DNA of 18,078 nucleotides. Origin: Fidelibacterota bacterium UBA1611 (GTDB lineage: Bacteria; Fidelibacterota; Marinisomatia; Marinisomatales; UBA1611). A program made the translations under genes and the position numbers. Positions 7,307-15,347 of the stretch are shown here, in pieces. Every line of letters starts with the position of its first letter. The first letter of the stretch is position 1. The stretch is from contig DCMX01000024.1 of assembly GCA_002321855.1 (NCBI GenBank), positions 7,266 to 25,343 of the forward strand, read 5' to 3'. The notes below the pieces were generated by a model. That model was not told the DNA's origin and made no database searches. It saw only the letters and a program-made list of their open reading frames with translations.

Positions 7307-7422
7307 AACGAGTACAAATTGAAAATCCAGGATTTTGGGTAAAGTTACAGAATTGTCTCAATAAGGATTTGATCGATAAGGTAAAACCAAAAAATAAAAA
7401 AGAAACCCAGGTTGAAGAATAG
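7204..7422 (+). CDS. Small hypothetical protein, frame uncertain
   Basis: A 72-residue frame from ATG 7204. An in-frame TGA lies two codons upstream (7195-7197), so it cannot extend. The first half (APVYAYICTGEPASAD) overlaps the hydrophobic frame that begins at 7130; the second half (LKRVQIENPGFWVKL, then a Lys-rich tail) has codon use like the neighbours and is the better supported coding stretch. I recognise no family. It overlaps the start of the exported protein downstream by 11 bases, suggesting one transcript. Confidence 0.45.
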   Translation: MAPVYAYICTGEPASADVRADDQLFYISWGNERLKRVQIENPGFWVKLQNCLNKDLIDKVKPKNKKETQVEE

Positions 7423-8752
7423 GTCACATTTGATTCTTTTCATTTTTGGGTTCAGCTTGGTGGCACAGTCAGTACCTTCCGGGAATTTAACTCTCGATGA
7501 GATCGCCATTCAATTGAATGGTCTAAACGTTAATGGACTACTTCGTGAAGACCAGGAAGGCAATGCATCACTTTCAATAGGTCTTTTAAAATTCGGTTTT
7601 AATAATATACGCGCAAATACAAGCAAAGACACCAATAAACAATATATTTCCTTTACCATCGGAGGCCCAAATATTGATCTTAATGAGTTCGAACTAAGTG
7701 TTCGCTCTGAATTCCCTAATTTCTTCCACTCGATCCTAACTGAGTTGGCAGATCATAGGGTCGAAGTCCCAACGGATGGTTTGACCATTCTCGCGAAGGC
7801 TGTTGATGTATACTTCAATGAGAATGGGCGTTTTCCAGGATCGTTCAATGAATTGGCAGTCAAATCATATATTTTGATAAATAAATACCCATTCAACCAG
7901 CAAAAATGGGTCTACGAATTAGACCTGCCAAATAATATAAGATCTGTAACTACATCATTTCATCATGCTCGTTTCCGCCGCACTTTGATCTTAGATTGGA
8001 ATAGTCGAAAGATCATGGGTCTTGAGTCCGAAAACTATTCTAAAGAATCAATCCCTTGGAATTTTAATCTTAATGTAAACAAGGTTGAGCAGAAATTGTT
8101 TTCAGATATAAAAGTTATTATAGGACCGGACATTTCAAACATTGAGTTCACACAGAAAAAAGCCAGGCTTCAATTGAAAGGTATAAATATCAGTGCGATC
8201 CCAAAATCAGAAATGGTCGACCAGGCACGTTTCAGACTGAGCGATGTTATACTAGAAATAACAAACTTGGTGATGGAGACCCAAAAAATAGGAGATTCCC
8301 CAAGAGTTTATAATGGTACAGGGCAGTTCACATTGCGAAACTTTGAGATCAAGATACCGTCCTTGTTGAGTTCTGATGAAGATATTGCTAACATAGCTGA
8401 AAAGCTTGGAATAAAAAATGGTCTTTTCAGGGTACGCCAAGTGGATCTCAAACTAACATTGAAAGATAATCGTTTTGGTGAGATCCATGCTATGTTTGTC
8501 GCTCCGTTCTTAAAGATCAATCTAGATGGTGAATTCTCATACTCACAGATAGAGAGTGACCCAAATGTGTACTTACAAAATATGGTATTGAAGATCAATC
8601 CGATCTCCTATGGGGTTCGTGATCTAATTCTCAATTGGGAGAAAGAAAATGAACAATCTCTTCCGCGTCAGGGAGCGACAATCATATTGAAATTAGATGG
8701 TTCTATGGATGATCCAATAATTCATGGGTTAGACCTTAACCGTTTAAACTAA
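7412..8752 (+). CDS. Exported AsmA/GspN-like protein of unknown function
   Basis: The product has 446 residues. The start is TTG 7412 (MKNRSHLILFIFGFSLVAQS gives a normal signal peptide cleaved near residue 20); no ATG is available before conserved-looking sequence. Residues of about 85-115 and 280-446 alternate polar and hydrophobic residues in long beta strands. Stretches such as FTLRNFEIKIPSL, FLKINLDGEFSYS, VLKINPISYGVRDLIL and ATIILKLDGSMDDPIIHG recall AsmA C-terminal or GspN-type proteins of the envelope. Residues 122-172 (AVDVYFNENGRFPGSFNEL to KWVYELD) resemble the globular part of a type II pseudopilin. Function is not shown; envelope transport or lipid handling is a guess. The start overlaps the preceding small frame by 11 bases. 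Confidence 0.75.
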   Translation: MKNRSHLILFIFGFSLVAQSVPSGNLTLDEIAIQLNGLNVNGLLREDQEGNASLSIGLLKFGFNNIRANTSKDTNKQYISFTIGGPNIDLNEFELSVRSEFPNFFHSILTELADHRVEVPTDGLTILAKAVDVYFNENGRFPGSFNELAVKSYILINKYPFNQQKWVYELDLPNNIRSVTTSFHHARFRRTLILDWNSRKIMGLESENYSKESIPWNFNLNVNKVEQKLFSDIKVIIGPDISNIEFTQKKARLQLKGINISAIPKSEMVDQARFRLSDVILEITNLVMETQKIGDSPRVYNGTGQFTLRNFEIKIPSLLSSDEDIANIAEKLGIKNGLFRVRQVDLKLTLKDNRFGEIHAMFVAPFLKINLDGEFSYSQIESDPNVYLQNMVLKINPISYGVRDLILNWEKENEQSLPRQGATIILKLDGSMDDPIIHGLDLNRLN

Positions 8753-8773
8753 CTGTGATAAGAACAAATTATT

Positions 8774-8816
8774 AATGAGTTTAAAATGTATACTCATTGA
8801 CCATTTTTATATTTTT
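8774..8816 (+). terminator. Weak terminator after the AsmA/GspN-like gene
   Basis: AATGAGT (8774-8780) and ACTCATT (8792-8798) form a 7-bp stem with an 11-base loop, followed by GACCATTTTTATATTTTT. The T-rich tract begins five bases after the stem, so termination would be inefficient. Confidence 0.35.
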
Positions 8817-8861
8817 ATCCAGATGGTCTGCATTCAGTAAAAGGTATTCTCAGTTTTAAGC

Positions 8862-8890
8862 AAAAAAATGCCTCGTTTCAACGAGGCATT
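8862..8890 (-). terminator. Rho-independent terminator of the MORN_2/TPR gene
   Basis: On the minus strand AATGCCTCG (8890-8882), a loop of six bases and CGAGGCATT (8875-8867) form a perfect 9-bp stem, followed by a T run (seven in all, counting the last two stem bases). It starts 20 bases after the stop codon at 8910. The plus-strand side has no T run directly after the stem, so it acts mainly on the minus-strand gene. Confidence 0.88.
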
Positions 8891-8909
8891 GCTAAAGCGT
8901 TATTAATTT

Positions 8910-10070
8910 CTATTTTTTTGCTAGACGACTATTTAACTGTTTTAATTCTAATTTAACTGCAGAAACAAGGCGACTTCCAGGATATTTCTTAAGAAAGACT
9001 TTATACTCTTTCTTGGCTTGCTTTTTATTATTTAGTACGTTTCCATAAATATATGATACCATATATTGTGAATCTTGAGCCTGGCCGGTTGTGGGGAAAA
9101 GTTTTACCACTGTTTTGTATTCCCGTATTGCACCATTATAATCCTTTAGATCATTCATGAAAATCTCTGCCTTTAGGAACTGAGAGCGGGTAGAATACTT
9201 ACTGTCCTTAAAAGAGTTCACAATATTATCTAATACTATCAATGCAGATTCAACATCTTTTCTTCTAAGCTTACCAGCACGATCATAAAGTTCCTTTGGA
9301 CCCCAATGGAGATCATACAAGAATAATCCACTGCTATAGCGGCTACGCTGGATACTATTACCATCAGCGGAATATTCTACCCATATACCGTCCATTTCCC
9401 CGTCATTAAAACTACCATCCCTTTTTAATTCACCATTTTCATGCCAGTAGGTCCAATGGCCGCTCTGAACACCTATGATATAGTCACCTTCTTCTTTTTT
9501 ACTACCATTCGAATACCAGCTGGCAAAAGAACTATCTACTTTACCTCCAACAAAAATAGCTTCTTCCTTAACCTGTCCATCTTCATACCATTTAGTTACG
9601 GGTCCCGCCAACTGTCCATCTTGAAATGATTCTACAGTTTTATTATTTCCATTTGGGTACCAGATCATATGCTCACCTTTTGGCACGCCATCCTGCCATG
9701 TACCTTCTCGCCACTGTTGGCCACTTGGATAATAGAAGACCCAAGTACCTGTACAGCCTTTCATTGAAATACCTGTGTCCTCCCTAACATCCGATCCGTC
9801 TCCATCAAAATACTTTCCTTCGGCCATTTTCTGACTGTTTTGGTGCCAAAATGTCCATTTACCATTACGTAGCCCATCTCTCAAACGACCTTTTAATTTT
9901 GGATTTCCATTTTTCCAAAATTCATAGACCTTCCCAGAATATGGATACACCAGTTTCTCCTTCGCTCCAACTTCGAGATCATTAATATCCAATCCCTGTC
10001 CCGTTGGCTGCGATAGAGCAAAAGATACGATAGCACTGATAGCCAGTGACAACTTTATATATGATTCCAT
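8910..10070 (-). CDS. Exported MORN_2 (YwqK-type) repeat protein with C-terminal TPR
   Basis: The product has 386 residues. ATG 10070 gives a signal peptide (MESYIKLSLAISAIVSFALS). Residues of about 43-260 hold eight units of about 24 residues with the pattern G-x-W-x-x-W-Y-x-N-G-x(5)-G-x-Y-x-x-G, that is, MORN_2 as in proteins annotated YwqK family antitoxin. The second unit carries a 15-residue insertion (SDVREDTGISMKGCT). Residues of about 264-386 are helical TPR-like repeats with YGNVLNNKKQAKKEYKVFLKKYPGS, close to BamD/YbgF-type tails that bind partners in the envelope. The antitoxin label is doubtful: no toxin gene is nearby and the protein is secreted. It has its own sigma70-like promoter and terminator, so it is probably monocistronic. 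Confidence 0.87.
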   Translation of the reverse strand: MESYIKLSLAISAIVSFALSQPTGQGLDINDLEVGAKEKLVYPYSGKVYEFWKNGNPKLKGRLRDGLRNGKWTFWHQNSQKMAEGKYFDGDGSDVREDTGISMKGCTGTWVFYYPSGQQWREGTWQDGVPKGEHMIWYPNGNNKTVESFQDGQLAGPVTKWYEDGQVKEEAIFVGGKVDSSFASWYSNGSKKEEGDYIIGVQSGHWTYWHENGELKRDGSFNDGEMDGIWVEYSADGNSIQRSRYSSGLFLYDLHWGPKELYDRAGKLRRKDVESALIVLDNIVNSFKDSKYSTRSQFLKAEIFMNDLKDYNGAIREYKTVVKLFPTTGQAQDSQYMVSYIYGNVLNNKKQAKKEYKVFLKKYPGSRLVSAVKLELKQLNSRLAKK

Positions 10071-10109
10071 TGTGCGCCTATTCCCTCTATTTTGCGAAAT
10101 TAACCAGAA

Positions 10110-10138
10110 ATTAACAAAGTGGCAAATTGAAGTGTCAA
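10110..10138 (-). promoter_or_regulatory. Sigma70-type promoter of the MORN_2/TPR gene
   Basis: TTGACA (10138-10133), a 17-base spacer and GTTAAT (10115-10110). The -35 box is perfect and the -10 box matches four of six. The start codon at 10070 lies about 33 bases after the predicted transcription start. The -35 box sits only 20 bases past the stop codon of the upstream MORN_2 gene. Confidence 0.6.
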
Positions 10139-10157
10139 TGAAAAATGATACATCATG

Positions 10158-11534
10158 TTATTCTTCTACAACCTTGGTTAATAGATTTCCATGAATATCA
10201 TAAGAAGTTTCGACTGTACCATCTTCACGCCAATAAGTCCATTTTCCGTGTTCTTTTCCGGATTTATAATGTCCTTCTTCTTTAACCTTACCATCCATAT
10301 ACCATTTGGTTCTGCGGCCATCTAATTGGCCATCCTTGTAATGACGTAATTCTCGGTTTTGGCGTTCATACCATTCTTTCCAAACTCCAGTTTTTAAATC
10401 ATCCGAATAAAACCTCTGTTCTTTTTTGGCACCATTCTCATACCAGTAAGACCAGGGACCATCTTTTTTACCTTGTTTATAATTGCGAGTTTCTTTTAGT
10501 TGGCCATCCTCGTACCAAAAGGTCCACGTACCATCTTCATTACCATCACTATATTCTGTCTTTTGCTTCATCTGTCCATCCGGATACCATTGGGTCCAGA
10601 CGCCATTCCTTTGCCCTGCTCCATATCTCTTTTCCTCTTTCAGGTCGCCATTATCATACCAATATTGCCAGAGCCCGACAGGGGCTTGGTCTTTATAGGT
10701 CAGCTCTTCCATTTTTTTACCATTTTTATACCAACGTTTCATCTTTCCATGCCACCACCCATTCTTAAAATTGAGTTCCTTTTCTTTCTGACTATTATTA
10801 TACCAATAGTTCCAGGTTCCATGCTCCTTGCCATCGATAAAATGTCCCTCAAGAGTCAGGAAACCATTCTCATACCATTCTGCCCAATAACCGTGCTTAA
10901 GACCGAATCGATAATTTCTCTCTTTCTCTGGCTGACCATTCCCGAACCATTCAACCCATCTGCCATCCTTAATTGAATTCTTGAATGCTCCTGTAAGCAT
11001 CTTATTACCATTTTCCCAAAGATCGAAAACTGGGCCAGTGTAAGGTTCAGGTGAGTCCTGTTGATAGAATACATCACCCCTGCGAACGAGCAATGAAAGA
11101 AATATGGGAGACTTGGTACTGCCATCCTTGTTATAATAATGATATTCACCGACCATTAATCCGTCTTCGTAAACGACCTCAAATAGTTTTTCTCCGGTTT
11201 GATATAGTCCATGGGCCATTCCCCAGTAAGATTTCCCATCGTCCAATATATATTTCCTGCCATTTTTGTAGATCAATTGATTCTCCTGGATAGGTTCTAT
11301 AATCTCACCAAGTTTATTGTAGAACGTGTACTGGCCATCTAATGCCCCCAATTCAAAATTTCCATCTCGCATTTTCATTCCATTAGAGTATAGGCTATAA
11401 ACTTTACCAGTATACGGCTTCCCTGTTGTTGTATCATATAATAGCCCATTGTAAAATTTCAGAGACTCTTGGTCGCGAATATTTGTGCAGCCCAGAAGTA
11501 ACAATATCAGGATGAGTATGGTTGAGTATTTCAC
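10158..11534 (-). CDS. MORN_2 (YwqK-type) repeat lipoprotein, about 16 repeats
   Basis: The product has 458 residues from GTG 11534. This start gives a lipoprotein signal (VKYSTILILILLLLGC, read with Met at position 1) with the lipid Cys at residue 16. TTG 11540 or TTG 11585 are possible starts, but the predicted transcription start near 11587 leaves no leader for TTG 11585. Nearly the whole mature protein is MORN_2 units of about 24 residues, about 16 in all. The first four are divergent, with two long insertions (after residues of about 80 and 150); the last twelve are regular (GTWTFWYEDGQLKETRNYKQ, GPWSYWYENGAKKEQ). Such units pair beta strands into long flat sheets. Acidic and basic side chains alternate along the array. 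No catalytic motif is seen. Role unknown; a surface or periplasmic binding scaffold is likely. It ends TAA. Confidence 0.85.
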   Translation of the reverse strand: MKYSTILILILLLLGCTNIRDQESLKFYNGLLYDTTTGKPYTGKVYSLYSNGMKMRDGNFELGALDGQYTFYNKLGEIIEPIQENQLIYKNGRKYILDDGKSYWGMAHGLYQTGEKLFEVVYEDGLMVGEYHYYNKDGSTKSPIFLSLLVRRGDVFYQQDSPEPYTGPVFDLWENGNKMLTGAFKNSIKDGRWVEWFGNGQPEKERNYRFGLKHGYWAEWYENGFLTLEGHFIDGKEHGTWNYWYNNSQKEKELNFKNGWWHGKMKRWYKNGKKMEELTYKDQAPVGLWQYWYDNGDLKEEKRYGAGQRNGVWTQWYPDGQMKQKTEYSDGNEDGTWTFWYEDGQLKETRNYKQGKKDGPWSYWYENGAKKEQRFYSDDLKTGVWKEWYERQNRELRHYKDGQLDGRRTKWYMDGKVKEEGHYKSGKEHGKWTYWREDGTVETSYDIHGNLLTKVVEE

Positions 11535-11593
11535 ATTCAATATTTGTTTAATAGTTAATATAGAGTAAATATATAAACTACACAATTAGACTC

Positions 11594-11622
11594 TATAAAT
11601 TTCATCATATGAATTTTGTCAA
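11594..11622 (-). promoter_or_regulatory. Sigma70-type promoter of the long MORN_2 lipoprotein
   Basis: A perfect TTGACA (11622-11617), a 17-base spacer and TTTATA (11599-11594). Predicted transcription starts near 11587, giving a leader of about 53 bases to the GTG at 11534. The 11586-11703 gap is very AT-rich and also serves the divergent gene at 11704. Confidence 0.55.
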
Positions 11623-11703
11623 TCGATGTATTAATAATATAAATATGATCAAAAATATGTTACCGTATATTTATTAATATTATAGTGCCCTTCAAATATC
11701 CTA

Positions 11704-12831
11704 ATGGAACTAGAAAAAACAATCGAAACTTTAAAACGTCACCTTAAGCTGTTCCAAGTTAATCATCGAACGACCAAGCTAAAACTATGGCGCAGATACC
11801 AGCAATATCTAAGAGGATGGAAGATAGATAGGTTTGATTCAATGGATGATAAACTTGTTGCTAGTAGAAAAATTGACGAAGCTCATGATGCATATGACTT
11901 TATCAAGACAAACTGGAATTATCTGACCTTCATGAAGAAAAGAGATGACGATTTTGATCGTACCATAATGATAATAGTTTTCATTTTTTTATTCACAGTT
12001 ATGATATACTACATGCAGAATAAAGCCAATAGACGTGTTAATATAGCTAGGCAAACAGCCGTTGAGACCCATGAGTCCAATTGGGCATGGACCCACGGTG
12101 TACCAGATTCGCTCGTGAAACTATCTAAACTGAACGCGTTGGACGACTTTTGGGGTAAGTTGGTTACAGACTCAACTGAGATCGCTGACCTGCTGGTATT
12201 TTGGCCACATAGCCTAAATCGATATAATAAGAATAAAATAATAGATGATATATTAAATGGAGGAACGAAACACACCGTGTTCCCTAAAGGGGAATACCAG
12301 AAAAAAAGTACGAATTATTTGTTAGAACGTGCTCTGACAAAACCTTCTGAGCATATACCAGAGATCATACTTGAAAAGGTCTCATTCTATAGGAATCATT
12401 ATGAAATGTTATTAACTATAAAGTTTGACAAGATATATGAAAATCAAAAAATTTTGAACATCGACCTAGGAAGCATCTACAATATAGCACCCCGTTATTT
12501 CCCGTTTAATAGTACTGATTCTGTATGGACAAAAATTCCAGCTTTCCCTATCCTTTTAGAAAATTTCTTTGAAGATTGCATTAAGTGTGGTGGTGGAATA
12601 ATAAATGAACAAGCTGATAATGAAAGAACGATGGGTAGTTGTGTTTTTCGTTTTCTATCTGTACTTCCATATCAAACCAAATCAATCATGTTCAAGGGTG
12701 TCGGTAGCCCAATAAACCATGTAGAAATCAATATTAAACCCTATTTGAAACGATTGGCAGCTGAATGGAGAGAAAAAAGTGCCTATAGGGGGAGTGAATG
12801 GAAATTTTGGAGACCGATCGCAATACAATAA
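11704..12831 (+). CDS. Membrane-anchored protein of unknown function
   Basis: The product has 375 residues and belongs to no family I recognise. Residues 1-80 are basic and helical, probably cytoplasmic (LKRHLKLFQVNHRTTKLKLW). One membrane helix spans 87-104 (RTIMIIVFIFLFTVMIYY). The remaining 270 residues are mixed alpha/beta and likely outside the membrane; they include a Trp-rich patch (SNWAWTHGVPDS, about 123-134), a Cys pair D-C-I-K-C-G-G-G and a further Cys at GSCVF. The gene lies alone on the plus strand between two MORN_2 genes on the minus strand, and converges on the next one with 24 bases between stops and no clear terminator. A TATAGT box (11681-11686) is a weak -10 candidate. No Shine-Dalgarno is visible. 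Confidence 0.72.
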   Translation: MELEKTIETLKRHLKLFQVNHRTTKLKLWRRYQQYLRGWKIDRFDSMDDKLVASRKIDEAHDAYDFIKTNWNYLTFMKKRDDDFDRTIMIIVFIFLFTVMIYYMQNKANRRVNIARQTAVETHESNWAWTHGVPDSLVKLSKLNALDDFWGKLVTDSTEIADLLVFWPHSLNRYNKNKIIDDILNGGTKHTVFPKGEYQKKSTNYLLERALTKPSEHIPEIILEKVSFYRNHYEMLLTIKFDKIYENQKILNIDLGSIYNIAPRYFPFNSTDSVWTKIPAFPILLENFFEDCIKCGGGIINEQADNERTMGSCVFRFLSVLPYQTKSIMFKGVGSPINHVEINIKPYLKRLAAEWREKSAYRGSEWKFWRPIAIQ

Positions 12832-12855
12832 TCATCTGCAATAGGAAAAGGTCGA

Positions 12856-13659
12856 TCATCCTGGATAGTTTACCTGTTCCTTGATGATTCCATTCTTGTA
12901 CCAAAAATTCCAAATACCTACTCGTTCTCCAGCACGGTAGGCACCAGACATTTCCACACGCCCATTTTCATACCAAGATGTATACGTTCCATCTCGTTTC
13001 CCTGATAAGTAAGATACCATCCATTTCTTGTTTCCATTCCCATACCAACCAGTGTGCACGCCTTGAGGCCGACCGGTGGCATATTCACCTTCCTCCATAA
13101 TATTACCAAGGGTATTCCAGAAGTTCCATTTGCCATCAATATAACCGATATTATATAGTCCTTCTTCCTGTTTAATGCCATTAGAATACCAGGATATCCA
13201 TTTACCATGCATTCTACCATTCCAGTAACGCCCTTCTGTTTGTTTATATCCATTATTGTACCAAGTCGTCCAGTACCCATCCATTTTACCATCTTTATAC
13301 ATTCCCATACCCTTTTTAGCACCATTCTTGTGCCAAAAGCTCCATTTACCTACCCGTCCATCTTCAGGTATGCCTTCTAAATTTTCTTCCCGCAGCATAT
13401 AATACCTTCCTCGACTTTCCAGCTGTCCGTTATCATAATAAAATGACCAATAACCATTGATCAAACCCCTTGAGTAGTGAGCACGGACCTTTGTCTGGCC
13501 ATTTTCATAATATTCGATCGCTAGATCACTGTATGGTTTATGACTGTCTGGATCAAGAACAATGCCATCTTGTAAGTATAGCGTCGAACGGATATTTAAT
13601 TCCTGTGTATATATAGGATAAAAAAAGAAGAAAATAGTGAATAGATTAAATGATCTCAT
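12856..13659 (-). CDS. Exported MORN_2 (YwqK-type) repeat protein
   Basis: The product has 267 residues from ATG 13659; the frame extends to TTG 13668, but the ATG gives a tidy signal peptide (MRSFNLFTIFFFFYPIYTQ). The mature part consists of about nine MORN_2 units of about 24 residues (GYWTTWYNNGYKQTEGRY, GKWISWYSNGIKQEEGLY). As in the MORN_2/TPR protein at 8910, the second unit has an insertion (MLREENLEGIPEDGRV), which suggests common descent. There is no TPR tail. It ends UGA, a normal stop here. A 12-bp inverted repeat lies directly upstream. Role unknown; it is probably periplasmic or surface-exposed. Confidence 0.85.
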   Translation of the reverse strand: MRSFNLFTIFFFFYPIYTQELNIRSTLYLQDGIVLDPDSHKPYSDLAIEYYENGQTKVRAHYSRGLINGYWSFYYDNGQLESRGRYYMLREENLEGIPEDGRVGKWSFWHKNGAKKGMGMYKDGKMDGYWTTWYNNGYKQTEGRYWNGRMHGKWISWYSNGIKQEEGLYNIGYIDGKWNFWNTLGNIMEEGEYATGRPQGVHTGWYGNGNKKWMVSYLSGKRDGTYTSWYENGRVEMSGAYRAGERVGIWNFWYKNGIIKEQVNYPG

Positions 13660-13674
13660 ATTTTGCAAACATAT

Positions 13675-13755
13675 TTTCAGTAAGATCTGAAAATAACAAT
13701 AGAGGACTGGATATCGATCCTTTGAAGGATGTCATTCTTGATAATCTTACTGAAA
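13675..13755. repeat. 12-bp inverted repeat upstream of the third MORN_2 gene
   Basis: TTTCAGTAAGAT (13675-13686) recurs as its exact complement ATCTTACTGAAA (13744-13755), with 57 bases between the arms. The left arm also overlaps a shorter palindrome, ATTTTCAG/CTGAAAAT, with a six-base loop. The repeat lies in the 141-bp gap between two minus-strand genes, just upstream of the start codon at 13659. It may be a regulator site or an mRNA hairpin. Confidence 0.5.
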
Positions 13756-13800
13756 GAAAATTAATATATAGTGAAAAAGGATTGTATAAAGCAGTCTTAA

Positions 13801-14436
13801 TTATTTTTCTTTCCCAGAATGGAAATAAAGTTCATAGAGTATCATTCGGTTTTCTATGGTTGCTATCTTGGAAATGCCCTCAGGCTCGCCCATACCATAC
13901 CTGATCCAGTCCACCAGAGAATAACCATCAACTTTTGATCCGTCTGACCACTTTGCACCTTTCTCCCAGCCTGGCTTAATCCCTAATGCTTGCATAAGAA
14001 AAATATTTTGAGCAGCAGTACCAGTATATTTTGACTTCTTATCCTTAGGCGGTTGAAAAACATTTTCTAATAATATTGATAACTGGGGTTCTTCTCCTGC
14101 AACTTTTCCCTGGATATCATCCTTAGTCCCTGGTAGGGGTCGATTGTAATTCTGAGTATGAATCAAATTATCATGGGACTCAGGTTGCTGAGTGTCCGAT
14201 AAAGTATCTAAGACCGGTATAATAGTTTTGATTGGGCGTTCGAAGCTCCTTAGGTCTATTCCCCTTCTATTATCATAAATGATGGTTGCCCCATCTCCAA
14301 CAGCATCAGGGTGATTACCGCTAACGATCACCTGTACTGGGTCTCGATATTGCGCTGAAGACTTTTGCACACCTGTCTGTGACATTAAATGAGAACATAG
14401 ACACATGTTTGCCAATAATATATAATAACACTTCAT
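13801..14436 (-). CDS. Exported protein of unknown function
   Basis: The product has 211 residues from ATG 14436 (signal MKCYYILLANMCLCSHLMSQ). ATG 14454 would add six residues and is equally possible; TTG 14475 is less likely. GGAG lies directly before ATG 14454, too close to be a good Shine-Dalgarno. The middle is low-complexity and polar (about residues 60-120). The C-terminal 80 residues look folded: AAQNIFLMQALGIKPGWEKGAKWSDG, then DGYSLVDWIRYGMGEPEG. I recognise no family. It lies about 140 bp from both flanking minus-strand genes and may be a separate unit. Confidence 0.68.
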   Translation of the reverse strand: MKCYYILLANMCLCSHLMSQTGVQKSSAQYRDPVQVIVSGNHPDAVGDGATIIYDNRRGIDLRSFERPIKTIIPVLDTLSDTQQPESHDNLIHTQNYNRPLPGTKDDIQGKVAGEEPQLSILLENVFQPPKDKKSKYTGTAAQNIFLMQALGIKPGWEKGAKWSDGSKVDGYSLVDWIRYGMGEPEGISKIATIENRMILYELYFHSGKEK

Positions 14437-14574
14437 AGAACTCGCATATCGCATACTCCATATTAAAATTACCAATGAATGATTTTTTTTTCTACTATTG
14501 GAATCCCCTATCTTTTATTCAAGAATCAACATCTGATACTAAATACTGAAAGATTTGTCAGCCAAATCGGTTAA

Positions 14575-15231
14575 TCAATAAGGACCATAAAGCTCCAAGA
14601 TTCTTTTAGTTAATGATTCTTTGACTGAATTTATTAATTCTGTATTGTCAATAATTGCATTAAACGCATGGTGAATTTCGTTGATATTCTCAACCGTCAT
14701 TTGTTTTGTATCAGCAATGTCATCCTGGAATTCAGCCAACTGGTCACCTCTCTTCATTAATATTGCATCCTTATCACTTAGAATCCTTCTAAAAATTTCA
14801 ATACGCTCATCTATTTCGGCAGCCAGCTCATCATGTGTCTTATAGATGAGTCCATTATTCTCCATAATGAGTTCCTTCGCCTCATACATATCATTCTCCC
14901 ATCTAATTATTCGTAGCTCATTTTCCCGTAAACGGTGAGTGAACTCTTTGAGCTTTTTATTCATTTCATCAGCTAATTCATCAAGAATGATCTCACTACC
15001 AATGAGATTATAAGTGGCAATCTTGCCCAAACCACCTTCAGATGTCCCGAGAAACGAAGTCCGTTCACCATCAGAATTATAAGTAATAATGTATCCTCCA
15101 CTTCCATCATCCACCACTTTTATCGAGTTCACCGTAATGTCACCTAGGTTTGTCTTATTGGCACCAGTAAAAAGAAAAAAACTCAATGCCAGACATAGAG
15201 CAGTGAAAAAACCTGTAAAATATTGCTTCAT
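14575..15231 (-). CDS. Exported protein: shared repeat-family N-terminus with coiled-coil tail
   Basis: The product has 218 residues. ATG 15231 is preceded by a perfect AAGGAGG (15243-15237), five bases away. The N-terminus MKQYFTGFFTALCLALSFFLFTGA is a signal peptide nearly matching that of the next gene upstream; residues 30-80 (ITVNSIKVVDDG, GGYIITYNSDGERTSFLGTS, GGLGKIATYNLIGSE) are about one and a half copies of the beta repeat seen there. From residue 82 the protein changes to a long charged coiled coil (to about 200) ending in ILELYGPY. So the two genes are paralogues with different tails. Role unknown; the coil suggests oligomers in the periplasm or at the surface. It ends UGA. Confidence 0.8.
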   Translation of the reverse strand: MKQYFTGFFTALCLALSFFLFTGANKTNLGDITVNSIKVVDDGSGGYIITYNSDGERTSFLGTSEGGLGKIATYNLIGSEIILDELADEMNKKLKEFTHRLRENELRIIRWENDMYEAKELIMENNGLIYKTHDELAAEIDERIEIFRRILSDKDAILMKRGDQLAEFQDDIADTKQMTVENINEIHHAFNAIIDNTELINSVKESLTKRILELYGPY

Positions 15232-15347
15232 AACTTCCTCCTTATAACTGCCTACAATAGGGAAACCTGTTAATAATGGAAATACTTAATTAATTCTTTA
15301 TTTTTTTCCTATCAGTATAGACACGGTCCCTACATTACTCTCACTTT

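Noticed and set aside
10500..10976. Plus-strand frames opposite the MORN_2 lipoprotein gene.
   Set aside because: They are antisense images of the 72-base repeat (Pro/Ile/Phe-rich, low complexity) and have no ribosome site or family match.
10158..11534. CRISPR array suggested by regular repetition.
   Set aside because: The period of 72 bases is in-frame coding repetition with degenerate units, not identical short repeats with unique spacers, and no cas genes are present.
8910..13659. Toxin-antitoxin system suggested by the YwqK-type repeats.
   Set aside because: The repeat proteins are secreted or lipid-anchored and large, and no toxin-like gene lies beside any of them.
13650..13904. A plus-strand frame of 84 codons across the gap between the MORN_2 gene and the exported unknown.
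   Set aside because: The middle looks protein-like, but both ends run antisense over better-supported genes, there is no ribosome site, and no family is recognisable. It may deserve a homology search only if the inverted repeat there proves interesting.
14552..14568. Hairpin GATTTG/CAAATC just after the coiled-coil gene as a terminator.
   Set aside because: The stem is only six AT-rich pairs and is followed by TTTC rather than a T run, so I did not annotate it.
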